DNA of 15,816 bases, from the NCBI GenBank assembly GCA_041166365.1, contig JBEEFX010000122.1, positions 1 through 15,816 on the forward strand, written 5' to 3'. The notes under the pieces were generated by a model, which did not search any database, was not told the DNA's origin, and saw only the letters and a program-made list of their open reading frames with translations. The position numbers and the translations under genes are program-made. The DNA comes from DASUCS01 sp041166365 (lineage in GTDB: Bacteria; Actinomycetota; Acidimicrobiia; Acidimicrobiales; JACDCH01). Shown one piece after another: positions 1-8,015 of the stretch (its first letter is position 1; the number at the start of each line of letters is the position of its first letter).

Positions 1-162
1 GATGACGGCGTCACGACCACCGCAACCGCCGCGGCGCTCGCCGATGATGATCGAGTCATCGAGCTGTCGCGAATGCTGAGTGGCTCGCCCGGCAGCTCGA
101 CCGCTCGAGAACACGCAGCGGAGCTCCTCGCCGAAGCCCGCGCGCAGATCAGCGGCGCGTAG
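1..162 (+). CDS. recN: DNA repair protein RecN, C-terminal end (partial)
   Basis: Frame 1 is open from the first base to a TAG at 160-162, giving the last 53 residues of a protein. The segment RVIELSRMLSGSP followed by an Ala/Glu-rich helix (residues about 38-50, AREHAAELLAEA) resembles the very C-terminus of RecN, the SMC-like ATPase used in double-strand break repair, where an ELARML-type motif precedes a terminal HA-ELL helix. The position just upstream of pyrG also fits, since recN lies a few genes before pyrG in Mycobacterium. The Walker motifs and coiled coil lie outside the window, so the call rests on the tail plus gene order. Confidence 0.75.
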   Translation, partial: DDGVTTTATAAALADDDRVIELSRMLSGSPGSSTAREHAAELLAEARAQISGA

Positions 163-205
163 CGACACGCGGCCGGAGATCCACGGAGCGGGCACCGCAA
201 CGCGA

Positions 206-211
206 TAGGGT
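206..211 (+). promoter_or_regulatory. -10 element of the pyrG promoter, probably leaderless
   Basis: TAGGGT matches the actinobacterial TANNNT -10 pattern and ends 8 nt before the GTG start of pyrG, placing the expected transcription start at or next to the start codon. No -35 resembling TTGACA is evident. The overlapping AGGGTGG could instead act as a Shine-Dalgarno sequence, so the leaderless reading is inference, supported by identical spacing at trpS and scpA in this window. Confidence 0.55.
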
Positions 212-219
212 GGTCTCCC

Positions 220-1874
<1,655 letters not shown>

Positions 1875-1875
<1 letters not shown>

Positions 1876-2429
1876 TGGCCGGCTTTCGCAAGCTCGGCGA
1901 GGAGGAGTTGTTTCGCGGTCAGTCCGCCGCGCCGATATGGGTCGGGGAGGGTGAGTTCGAGGCCCCCGACGGCACGCGGTTCAAGCGCGACATCGTTCAT
2001 CACCCGGGCGCGGTCTCCGTCGTACCCGTGCTCGACGACGGCCGCGCCGTGCTCGTGCGCCAGTACCGCGCACCGCTCGACCGGGAGATCCTCGAGATCC
2101 CCGCGGGAAAGCGCGATGTAGCCGGAGAAGCCCCTGAGGTCACGGCGCGACGCGAGCTCGAGGAGGAAGTGGGGTTGCGGGCGGAGCGCGTCGAGCTCCT
2201 GCTCGAGTTCCACAACTCGCCCGGCTTTTGCGATGAGCACTCGTTCTCGTTTCTCGCCACGGGACTCACCGAATGCGCCAAGGCTCCTGTAGGCGTCGAG
2301 GAGCACGCGATGCAGATCGAGTACGTGAAACTCGACGACGTGCTCGGGCTCATCGCGGCGGGGGAACTCACCGATGCGAAATCGATCATCGGCTTGCTGA
2401 TGGCGCGGGAGCGACTGGCGCGACGATGA
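1875..2429 (+). CDS. NUDIX hydrolase, ADP-ribose pyrophosphatase type
   Basis: A 184-residue NUDIX protein, likely hydrolysing ADP-ribose or a related nucleotide sugar to AMP plus sugar phosphate. The NUDIX box runs from Gly79 to Leu101 and ends in RELEEEVGL (93-101), which fits the REUxEExGU core. The first half has six rather than five residues between Gly and Glu, a variant I recall in the Mycobacterium homologue Rv1700, which also sits between pyrG and xerD. The preceding EILEIPAG and the later SPGFCDE motif are typical of the ADP-ribose pyrophosphatase branch. The start is the GTG at 1875, overlapping the pyrG TAG by one base, implying translational coupling. The gene ends in an ATGA overlap with xerD. 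Substrate is inferred from family. Confidence 0.9.
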
Positions 2430-3361
2430 AGGAGCTGCCGATCGAGGCCGAGGAGTTCCTGACCTGGTTGGCCGTCGAACGAGGGCGGGCGGTGAACACG
2501 CTGACGGCCTATCGACGTGACCTCGGCGCATATCAGGAGTGGCTCGAGGAGCGTTCCCGCGCGCTCACGGAGGTGACGGCGGCCGACATCGCCGCGTACA
2601 TCACGCATCTGCGCAAGCGCGGGAGGGCCCCCGCGTCGGTCGCGCGCGCGTCGGTGGCCGTGCGGTCACTGCATCATTTCTTGGCCGACGAAGGCGTGAC
2701 GGCCACGGACGCCGCCGCCGGGGTCGAGGCCCCGCGTGTGCCGGCGGGACTGCCGAAGGCGTTGAGCGAGGACGAGGTGACGGAGCTCATCGAAGGCGTC
2801 GTTGGTGACGATCCGATCAGTCAGCGCGATCGCGCCGTGCTCGAGGTGCTGTACGGCACGGGCATCCGCATCTCCGAGCTCGTCGGCCTGTCGCTGGCCG
2901 ACGTCGACCTCGATGGCGCCCTGTTGCGCGCCTTCGGCAAGGGCTCGAAAGAACGCATCGTGCCGTTGGGCCGGCCGGCGATTCGCGCCTTGGCCGAGTG
3001 GTTCGACACCGGGAGGCCCGACCTCGAGCCCGAGCGATGGGCTCGGCGCGGCGATGCCGAGGCCGTGTTCCTCAATGCCCGCGGCGGCCGCCTCACCCGC
3101 GCCGGTGCGTGGCTGGTCGTGAAGAAGCATGGCGACCGCGCCGGGCTCGGGGAGCGCCTGAGCCCACATGTGCTGCGCCACTCGTGTGCGACCCATCTGC
3201 TGGACCACGGTGCTGACATCCGGGCCGTGCAGGAGCTGCTCGGCCACGTGTCGATCTCGACCACGCAGGTGTACACCAAGGTCAGCACGGAGCGACTGTG
3301 GCAGGTGTATCAGGAGGCGCACCCGAGGGCGACGGGTATCCCGGGAGCCGTGACCAGGTAG
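2426..3361 (+). CDS. xerD: Tyrosine recombinase XerD
   Basis: Site-specific recombinase that, with XerC, resolves chromosome dimers at dif. It is 311 residues, close to the usual 298. The N-terminal SAM-like DNA-binding domain covers about 5-95 and the catalytic domain about 110-300. All six active-site residues are present: Arg148 in GIRISEL, Lys172 in GKGSKER, His248 and Arg251 in HVLRH, His274 in LLGHVS, and the nucleophile Tyr283 in QVYTKVS. Arg148 and Lys172 carry the same numbers as in E. coli XerD and the later residues are offset by four. The ATG overlaps the NUDIX stop as ATGA. XerD rather than XerC is preferred from the gene order (pyrG-NUDIX-xerD), not from sequence alone. Confidence 0.93.
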   Translation: MKELPIEAEEFLTWLAVERGRAVNTLTAYRRDLGAYQEWLEERSRALTEVTAADIAAYITHLRKRGRAPASVARASVAVRSLHHFLADEGVTATDAAAGVEAPRVPAGLPKALSEDEVTELIEGVVGDDPISQRDRAVLEVLYGTGIRISELVGLSLADVDLDGALLRAFGKGSKERIVPLGRPAIRALAEWFDTGRPDLEPERWARRGDAEAVFLNARGGRLTRAGAWLVVKKHGDRAGLGERLSPHVLRHSCATHLLDHGADIRAVQELLGHVSISTTQVYTKVSTERLWQVYQEAHPRATGIPGAVTR

Positions 3362-3364
3362 CCT
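3359..3364 (+). promoter_or_regulatory. -10 element for the DksA-like gene, overlapping the xerD stop codon
   Basis: TAGCCT fits TANNNT and ends 9 nt before the ATG at 3374, so the transcript would start at or within a couple of bases of the start codon. Its first three bases are the xerD TAG stop. No Shine-Dalgarno sequence is seen in the 12-nt gap, which supports a leaderless message over read-through translation. No clear -35. Confidence 0.45.
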
Positions 3365-3373
3365 TCCGGTCTC

Positions 3374-3700
3374 ATGCCGGGGCAGACAGCGCTCGATTCT
3401 TTTCGCTCGCAACTCGAGAACGAGCGCGCCTCCTTGCAGCACCAGCTCGAGGATCTCGGTGCCGGCGACAAGGGGATGTCGTTCGACGAGAACTTCGCCG
3501 ACTCGGGCCAGGTGGCCGCGGAGCAGGGCGAGAACCGGATGCTGGTGGCCTCTTTGAGCGACCAGCTCACCGACGTCGAACGGGCGCTCGCCAAGCTGGA
3601 CAGCGGCGACTTCGGCACGTGCGAGACCTGCGGCAAGGAGATCGCCGAGCCTCGTCTCGAAGCGATGCCCGCAGCGCGGCACTGCATCGACCACGCGTAG
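3374..3700 (+). CDS. DksA/TraR-family zinc-finger protein
   Basis: A 108-residue member of the DksA/TraR family, whose members bind RNA polymerase in the secondary channel and modulate initiation. The N-terminal half (about 7-75) is a predicted antiparallel coiled coil with an acidic turn DENFADSGQ (38-46), the region that reaches the polymerase active site in DksA. The C-terminal zinc site is CETC (Cys83, Cys86) paired with CIDH (Cys104, His107), so the last ligand is His rather than Cys, a form I associate with actinobacterial members. It is shorter than E. coli DksA (151 residues), so whether it responds to ppGpp cannot be told. It lies 12 nt after xerD with its own putative leaderless promoter, and 14 nt before the HD gene. 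Confidence 0.85.
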   Translation: MPGQTALDSFRSQLENERASLQHQLEDLGAGDKGMSFDENFADSGQVAAEQGENRMLVASLSDQLTDVERALAKLDSGDFGTCETCGKEIAEPRLEAMPAARHCIDHA

Positions 3701-3714
3701 GGCTCAGCCGAGCG

Positions 3715-4227
3715 ATGTGGGCTCATCTCGCCCGCCGGTTCCTCGGATCCCTGAGGCCGGGTGGCCCGAAGCAGGTCGATGAGGAATGGGCCCGTGCGCA
3801 GCTGCTGCCGAAGGAGGTGGAGCTGTGGCGGCGCATGAGCAACCCCGACCGGCGCCACGCGGCTGCCGTCGCCCGCGAGGTGGAGCGCTCACTCGGGCAC
3901 GAAGCGGGCCGGCCGGTGATCGCCGCCGCGCTGCTGCACGACGTCGGCAAGATCGAGTCGGGACTCCGGACGTACGGTCGGGTCATCGCCACGCTCTGCG
4001 GAATGCTGGTCGGCCGCGATCAGGCGAGGGTGTGGATGAGCAGCCGCGGCTTCACGCGGCGCGTGGGGCTGTACCTCCTGCACCCGGAGCTCGGTGGCGA
4101 TCTCCTCGGGATGGCCGGCAGCGACCCACTCACCGAGGCCTGGACGCGTGAGCACCACAAGCCCTCCGAACAGTGGACCGTCAGTCCCGAGATCGCGCAG
4201 GTGCTGAAGGACTGCGACGACGACTGA
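3715..4227 (+). CDS. HD-domain protein, probable metal-dependent phosphohydrolase
   Basis: A 170-residue cytoplasmic protein of the HD superfamily. The signature is His48 in DRRHAA, the His75-Asp76 pair in LLHDVGKIES, and later His123 in LLHPELGGDLL, with His147/His148 and Asp167 as further candidate ligands. In this superfamily such residues bind one or two metals and hydrolyse phosphomonoesters or nucleotides, including signalling nucleotides. The N-terminal 40 residues are basic and helical, similar to leaders of other small HDIG proteins. The ATG at 3715 follows the DksA-like stop by 14 nt with no strong ribosome site, so it is probably cotranscribed. It converges on a minus-strand gene with only 26 nt between, and I see no terminator there. 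The substrate is unknown. Confidence 0.8.
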   Translation: MWAHLARRFLGSLRPGGPKQVDEEWARAQLLPKEVELWRRMSNPDRRHAAAVAREVERSLGHEAGRPVIAAALLHDVGKIESGLRTYGRVIATLCGMLVGRDQARVWMSSRGFTRRVGLYLLHPELGGDLLGMAGSDPLTEAWTREHHKPSEQWTVSPEIAQVLKDCDDD

Positions 4228-4253
4228 CCGGTGGCGATCGGCGCGCTCGAGGC

Positions 4254-4523
4254 CTACGCGGGACTACGTGCGTCGCGCCGGCGACGGAGGGCGGGGCCCA
4301 GCGCGTACCAGAGCGCCGCGATCACGCCCCACGAGCCGTTGATGATCACGCCCTGCGCGCTGCCCACCAACGCTTGCCCCGCGACGATCGCCGCCACACC
4401 CAGCTCGTGGATCACGAACCAACGCGTCCGGCGCTCGCGTACCACGGGCACGAACCGGAAGATCACGATGATCGCCGCCGGATAGCCGAACGCGAACAGC
4501 AGGATCTCGAGGGCGGTCTTCAT
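4254..4523 (-). CDS. Small membrane protein with three predicted transmembrane segments
   Basis: An 89-residue protein I cannot assign to a named family. Three hydrophobic segments are visible: about 5-25 (LEILLFAFGYPAAIIVIF), 37-55 and 58-78. Basic stretches follow the first (VRERRTRW) and the third (RRRRD), which predicts those ends in the cytoplasm. The ATG at 4523 is preferred over an upstream in-frame start because a strong GAGGGG ribosome site lies 7 nt before it, overlapping the end of trpS; the gap from the trpS stop is 4 nt, so it is the second gene of a trpS operon. No catalytic motif is apparent. It could be a small membrane regulator or simply an uncharacterised protein. Confidence 0.7.
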   Translation of the reverse strand: MKTALEILLFAFGYPAAIIVIFRFVPVVRERRTRWFVIHELGVAAIVAGQALVGSAQGVIINGSWGVIAALWYALGPALRRRRDARSPA

Positions 4524-4527
4524 CGCG

Positions 4528-5499
4528 TCACCCCTCGTCTCGTACCAGCAGACCGACGTTGCGCCGCGCACGGTCGAGCGTGGCCGCCGCGACCGTCTGC
4601 GCCTTCTCCGCCCCGCGTTCCAGGATCTTCGCCACCGTCGCCGGATCGGCCGACAGCTCCGCGTAACGGCGCTGGACGGGCTCGACCACCGCGGTCACCG
4701 CCTCGGTCACGTCGGCCTTCAGCGGGCCGTACTGCGTGTAATTCGCCGCCAGCGTGTCGGGATCGTCTCCCGTGCAGGCGGACAGGATCGACAGCAGGTT
4801 GGCCGCGCCCGGTTGCTTCGGGTCGTAGTTCGTGTCGGTGACGGCGCGCTTGATCTTCTTCGCGATCGAACCGAGGTCCTCGAGCAGCAGCAGGGTGCCG
4901 GCCGACGTGTCGTCGGACTTCGACATCTTGCGGGAGGGGTCCTGGAGGTCCATCACCCGGGCGCCGACCCGTCCGATCACGGCCTTCGGCACGGTGAACG
5001 TCTGGCCGTACCGGCTATTGAAGCGCTCCGCGACATCGCGGGTGAGCTCCACGTGCTGGCGCTGGTCGTCCCCGACCGGGACCTCCTCTGTGTCGTACAG
5101 GAGGATGTCGGCCGCCATCAACGCGGGATAGGTGAGCAGCCCGGCCGAGACGAAGTCGGACCGCTCGGACTTGTCCTTGAACTGCGTCATCCTGCGGAGC
5201 TCGCCGAAGGCCGCCGTGCACTCCATGAGCCATGCCAGCTCGGTGTGCTCGTGGACGTGGCTCTGTACGAACAACGTGCCGATGTCCGGATCGAGCCCAA
5301 CGCTCAAGAAGAGGGTGGCGAGCTCGAGCGTCTGGCGGCGCAGCCCCGCGGGATCGTGGGGGACCGTCAGCGCGTGGAGGTCGACCACGCAGTAGTAGGC
5401 ATCGGCGTTCTGGGTGTCCACCCACGGCCGCAGCGCGCCCAGCAGGTTGCCGAGAGTCGCATCGCCGGTGGGTTGCATCCCCGAGAACACACGCGCCAT
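4528..5499 (-). CDS. trpS: Tryptophanyl-tRNA synthetase
   Basis: Charges tRNA-Trp with tryptophan in the cytoplasm. It is 323 residues, normal for the bacterial class Ic enzyme (about 330). The HIGH-type signature reads TLGN at 15-18 within SGMQPTGDATLGN, matching the TIGN form of the Geobacillus enzyme, and the second signature KMSKS is intact at 191-195. Other family blocks are present: DLHALT, FVQSHVHEHTEL, TYPALMAADILLY and VPVGDDQRQHVEL. The ATG at 5499 gives a start directly before RVFSGMQPTG, and a TAGAGT -10 hexamer ends 8 nt upstream. It is divergent from scpA with 58 nt between start codons, and is followed by the small membrane gene. In Mycobacterium trpS is not in this cluster, so its place here is lineage-specific. 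Confidence 0.96.
   Translation of the reverse strand: MARVFSGMQPTGDATLGNLLGALRPWVDTQNADAYYCVVDLHALTVPHDPAGLRRQTLELATLFLSVGLDPDIGTLFVQSHVHEHTELAWLMECTAAFGELRRMTQFKDKSERSDFVSAGLLTYPALMAADILLYDTEEVPVGDDQRQHVELTRDVAERFNSRYGQTFTVPKAVIGRVGARVMDLQDPSRKMSKSDDTSAGTLLLLEDLGSIAKKIKRAVTDTNYDPKQPGAANLLSILSACTGDDPDTLAANYTQYGPLKADVTEAVTAVVEPVQRRYAELSADPATVAKILERGAEKAQTVAAATLDRARRNVGLLVRDEG
4531..4536 (-). promoter_or_regulatory. Ribosome binding site deciding the membrane-protein start
   Basis: On the minus strand GAGGGG lies 7 nt upstream of the ATG at 4523, just inside the 3' end of trpS. It is one of the clearer Shine-Dalgarno sequences in the window and marks the downstream gene as translated from an internal operon site, unlike the putatively leaderless genes. 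Confidence 0.65.
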
Positions 5500-5507
5500 G
5501 GCGTCGA

Positions 5508-5513
5508 ACTCTA
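5508..5513 (-). promoter_or_regulatory. -10 element of the trpS promoter, probably leaderless
   Basis: On the minus strand TAGAGT ends 8 nt before the trpS ATG (5499). The spacing equals that at pyrG and scpA and leaves no room for a ribosome binding site. No -35 consensus is apparent about 17 nt further upstream. Confidence 0.55.
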
Positions 5514-5543
5514 GGCATGCACGGGTGCCCGATCCCGCACCGT

Positions 5544-5549
5544 TACCCT
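5544..5549 (+). promoter_or_regulatory. -10 element of the scpA promoter, probably leaderless
   Basis: TACCCT ends 8 nt before the GTG at 5558. This hexamer both predicts a leaderless transcript and decides the ScpA start among several in-frame candidates. It lies back to back with the trpS -10, 30 bases separating the two hexamers. Confidence 0.55.
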
Positions 5550-5557
5550 TGCTGGTC

Positions 5558-6355
5558 GTGGCGTACGAGGTGCAGACCGAGGTCTTCGAGGGCCCGTTCG
5601 ACCTGCTTCTCCACCTGATCCTGCGTGAGCAGGTCGACCTCTACGAGGTGAGCCTCTCCCGAATCGTCGACGCCTACCTGGTCGAGTTGGAGAAGTTGGA
5701 GGGGCTCGATCTCGACGTGGCCACCGAGTTCCTGCTCATCGCGGCCACGCTCCTCGAACTGAAGTCGAAGCGGCTGCTTCCGGGCGATGACGACGTCGAC
5801 CTCGACGACGAGCTGGCGCTGTGGGAAGAGCGCGAGCTGTTGCTCGTGCGCCTGTTGGAGTGCAAGACGTTCAAGGACGCGGCCACGGCGCTACACCGGC
5901 TCTCGTCGGCCGCCGGGCGTTCGTATCCCCGCACCGCTGGTCTCGAGGACCGCTTCCTCGAGCTCGCCCCCGATCTGCTCGCCGGCATCACCGCGCAGGA
6001 CGTGCACGCCGCGTTCGTGCGCGCGCTCACACCGAAGCCTCGGCCCCGCGTCGACCTCGACCATGTCGCGCCGATCCGGGCCAGCGTCACCGACGCTGTC
6101 GAGGAGCTCCTCGACGAGTTGCCCCGCTCCGGCCGCATGACGTTCCGCGAGCTCACCGGGTCGCTCGTCGAGCGGTTGGAGATCGTCGTGCGCTTCCTGG
6201 CGATCCTCGAGCTGTACAAGCAAGGGCTCGTCGAGCTCGACCAGTTCACCAGCTTCGGCGACATCACCATCAGCTGGATCGGCGGCGAGCTCGACACCGC
6301 CGAGGAAGGAAGTTGGATGCGATCGCTCGCGACCATGGACAGCTATGACGGATGA
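5558..6355 (+). CDS. scpA: Segregation and condensation protein ScpA
   Basis: The kleisin subunit of the SMC-ScpAB condensin, which bridges the SMC heads and compacts and segregates the chromosome. It has 265 residues, within the usual 240-280. The N-terminal kleisin signature is clear: FEGPFDLLLHLI followed by the VDLYEVSLSRI and LDLDVATEFLLIAATLLELKS blocks. A central acidic linker follows (GDDDVDLDDE), and the C-terminal winged-helix region (about 190-250) has FRELTGS and VVRFLAILELYKQGLVELDQ. The frame is open upstream to 5414, but the extra 48 residues overlap the trpS promoter and look non-coding. The GTG at 5558 starts the protein at VAYEVQTEVFEGP, as in the family. The last 11 nt overlap scpB. 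Confidence 0.95.
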   Translation: MAYEVQTEVFEGPFDLLLHLILREQVDLYEVSLSRIVDAYLVELEKLEGLDLDVATEFLLIAATLLELKSKRLLPGDDDVDLDDELALWEERELLLVRLLECKTFKDAATALHRLSSAAGRSYPRTAGLEDRFLELAPDLLAGITAQDVHAAFVRALTPKPRPRVDLDHVAPIRASVTDAVEELLDELPRSGRMTFRELTGSLVERLEIVVRFLAILELYKQGLVELDQFTSFGDITISWIGGELDTAEEGSWMRSLATMDSYDG

Positions 6356-6923
6356 CAACGCGCGGGCCATCGAAGCCATCCTCATGGTGGCCGAAGAACC
6401 CGTAGAGACGCACCTCCTGGCCCAGCTCCTCGAGTTGCCCGCCGCCAGGATCGACGAGCTGTGCACCGGGCTGGCCGAGGCATACGAAGCCGAGGACCGC
6501 GGCTTCGTACTGGTTCGCATCGCCGGGGGCTATCGCTTCCAGAGCCATCCCGACCTCGCCCCATACGTGGAACGGTTCGTGCTCGACGGGCAGGCAGCGC
6601 GACTCTCGTCGGCCGCGCTCGAGACGCTGGCGATCGTGGCGTACAAGCAGCCGGTGAGTCGCGGTCAGGTTTCGGCGATTCGCGGTGTCGACGTCGACGC
6701 CGTGATGCGCACGTTGCAACAGCGCGGCCTCATCGAGGAGATCTCGCGTGATCCCGGGCCGGGGCTCGCGATCATGTACGGCACGTCGAAGTTGTTCCTT
6801 CAGCGGCTGGGGCTCGACTCGCTGGACGACCTCCCGCCGCTCGGACAGTTCGTCCCCGGCGCCGAGATCGTCGAAGCGCTGGAGCAGGGTTTGTTGCCTG
6901 ACTCGCTCGATGCCGCAGAGTGA
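6345..6923 (+). CDS. scpB: Segregation and condensation protein ScpB
   Basis: Dimeric partner of ScpA in the SMC condensin complex. It is 192 residues, typical for the family. Two winged-helix domains are expected: one at about 1-75 (AIEAILMVAEEPV, then GGYRFQSHPDLAPYVERF) and one at about 85-165 (LSSAALETLAIVAYKQPVSR, then IRGVDVDAVMRTLQQRGLIEE and MYGTSKLFLQRLGL). These are the hallmark ScpB blocks. The ATG overlaps the end of scpA by 11 nt, indicating translational coupling and balanced dosage, and the 3' end overlaps the pseudouridine synthase by 14 nt. The scpA-scpB-rlu trio is a widespread conserved string in Gram-positive bacteria. No smc gene is in the window. Confidence 0.95.
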   Translation: MTDDNARAIEAILMVAEEPVETHLLAQLLELPAARIDELCTGLAEAYEAEDRGFVLVRIAGGYRFQSHPDLAPYVERFVLDGQAARLSSAALETLAIVAYKQPVSRGQVSAIRGVDVDAVMRTLQQRGLIEEISRDPGPGLAIMYGTSKLFLQRLGLDSLDDLPPLGQFVPGAEIVEALEQGLLPDSLDAAE

Positions 6924-7641
6924 GCGAGTCCAGAAGATCCTCGCCCGCGCCGGATTGGGAAGCCGGCGGCACTGCGAGGAGCTGATCGACGCCGGCTCGG
7001 TGACGATCAACGGTCGAGTCGCGACGCTCGGCGACAAGGCCGATGCCGAGACCGACCACATCGAGGTGGACGGTGTGCGGATCGGAACGCAGCCGGGTCT
7101 CGTCTACTACTTGCTCAACAAACCTGCGGGGGTGGTGACGACGGCGGCCGACACCCATGGCCGGCCCATCGTCACCGAGCTGGTCCCGTCGGAGCCGCGG
7201 GTGTTCCCGATCGGCCGGCTCGATCAGGACACGGAGGGCCTGCTGCTCCTCACGAACGACGGTGACCTCGCGCAACGGCTCGCGCATCCGCGTTTCGGCG
7301 TCGAGAAGGAGTACCTCGTCGAGGTCGAAGGCGCCCCGACGCGCGGCGAGCTGCGGCGACTTCGTGAAGGCGTCGAGTTGGATGATGGACTCACGGCTCC
7401 GGCGAAGGTGGTGCTCGTCGAGCGCAACCTCGTGCGCATCACGATTCACGAAGGGCGCAAGCGCCAGGTACGGCGGATGTGCGAAGCCGTCGGGCATGCC
7501 GTGTCACGGTTGGTTCGCACCCGTATCGGCCCGTTGGCGGACCGATCGCTGGCACCGGGGGAGTGGCGTTCGCTGGCGCTCGACGAGGTCCGCGCGCTGG
7601 AACGGGCAGCAGGCGCCGAGACGCCAGCCGGTACTGTTTGA
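6910..7641 (+). CDS. rluB: 23S/16S rRNA pseudouridine synthase, RsuA/RluB family
   Basis: Isomerises uridine to pseudouridine in rRNA. It is 243 residues. An S4 RNA-binding domain spans about 5-60 (RVQKILARAGLGSRRHCEELI, then GSVTINGRVA). The catalytic domain follows, with NKPAGVVTT and the motif GRLDQDTEGLLLLTNDG, in which Asp105 is the expected catalytic aspartate; EGRKRQVRRMCEAVGH is the conserved C-terminal block of this family. The ATG at 6910 is the only well-placed start that keeps the full S4 domain, and it overlaps scpB by 14 nt without an obvious ribosome site. Adjacency to scpB favours the Gram-positive RluB role (large-subunit rRNA), but the exact uridine cannot be read from sequence, so the symbol is by family and context. 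Confidence 0.9.
   Translation: MPQSERVQKILARAGLGSRRHCEELIDAGSVTINGRVATLGDKADAETDHIEVDGVRIGTQPGLVYYLLNKPAGVVTTAADTHGRPIVTELVPSEPRVFPIGRLDQDTEGLLLLTNDGDLAQRLAHPRFGVEKEYLVEVEGAPTRGELRRLREGVELDDGLTAPAKVVLVERNLVRITIHEGRKRQVRRMCEAVGHAVSRLVRTRIGPLADRSLAPGEWRSLALDEVRALERAAGAETPAGTV
7632..7637 (+). promoter_or_regulatory. Possible -10 element for aroH inside the end of the pseudouridine synthase gene
   Basis: TACTGT fits TANNNT and ends 6 nt before the aroH ATG at 7644, slightly closer than the 8 nt seen elsewhere. There is no ribosome binding site before aroH. Because the hexamer lies in coding sequence and the gap between genes is only 2 nt, read-through from upstream is equally possible. Confidence 0.35.
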
Positions 7642-7643
7642 CG

Positions 7644-8012
7644 ATGCCTCCGTTGGTTCGAGCACTCCGTGGCGCGACCACGGTCGACGTCGACGAGCCC
7701 GAGCACATCACCGAACGGATGCTGGCGCTGTTGACCGAGCTCTTCGAGCGCAATGCCATCGATCACGACGATCTGATCAGCATCGTGTTCACCGCGACCG
7801 ACGACATCCACTCGATCTTCCCCGCCACTGCGGCCCGCAAGTTCGGTTTGGGTGACGTGCCGCTGATCTGTGCCCGAGAGCTCGATATCGAAGGTGCGAC
7901 GCCGAGGTGCGTTCGTGTCCTCATGCATCTGATGACCGAACGCTCTCGTCGCGAGCTGCATCACGTCTATCTCGAAGGCGCGAAGGGCCTGCGCGACGAC
8001 CTTCCGGAGTAG
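7644..8012 (+). CDS. aroH: Chorismate mutase, AroH (monofunctional) type
   Basis: Converts chorismate to prephenate, the first step of the phenylalanine/tyrosine branch. It is 122 residues, matching the Bacillus subtilis AroH fold (127). The catalytic residues of that enzyme are all visible: Arg9 in ALRGATTV (Arg7 in B. subtilis), Cys76 and Glu79 in ICAREL (Cys75, Glu78), Arg91 in RCVRVLM (Arg90) and Tyr109 in HHVYLE (Tyr108). The frame is open further upstream to 7479, but that stretch overlaps the pseudouridine synthase and looks like shadow coding, so the ATG at 7644 is used. The gene is 2 nt after the pseudouridine synthase and 3 nt before tyrA. No fused regulatory domain is present; feedback control more likely acts through the ACT domain of TyrA. 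Confidence 0.95.
   Translation: MPPLVRALRGATTVDVDEPEHITERMLALLTELFERNAIDHDDLISIVFTATDDIHSIFPATAARKFGLGDVPLICARELDIEGATPRCVRVLMHLMTERSRRELHHVYLEGAKGLRDDLPE
8006..8009 (+). promoter_or_regulatory. Ribosome binding site for prephenate dehydrogenase
   Basis: GGAG at the very end of aroH lies 6 nt before the GTG at 8016, a normal Shine-Dalgarno distance. It supports the GTG start and translation from a polycistronic message. Confidence 0.5.
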
Positions 8013-8015
8013 GCG

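Noticed and set aside
156..171. Inverted repeat CGCGT / ACGCG around the recN stop, possible terminator
   Set aside because: Only five pairs with a six-base loop and no following T-run; too weak to call.
2666..3694. A 342-codon open frame on the minus strand across xerD and the DksA-like gene
   Set aside because: It lies opposite two well-supported genes with intact catalytic residues, has repetitive Arg/Gly/His/Val-rich composition and no recognisable motif; long antisense frames are expected at this G+C.
3698..3703. TAGGGC at the DksA-like stop as a -10 for the HD gene
   Set aside because: Lacks the final T of TANNNT and is 11 nt from the ATG, outside the pattern of the others.
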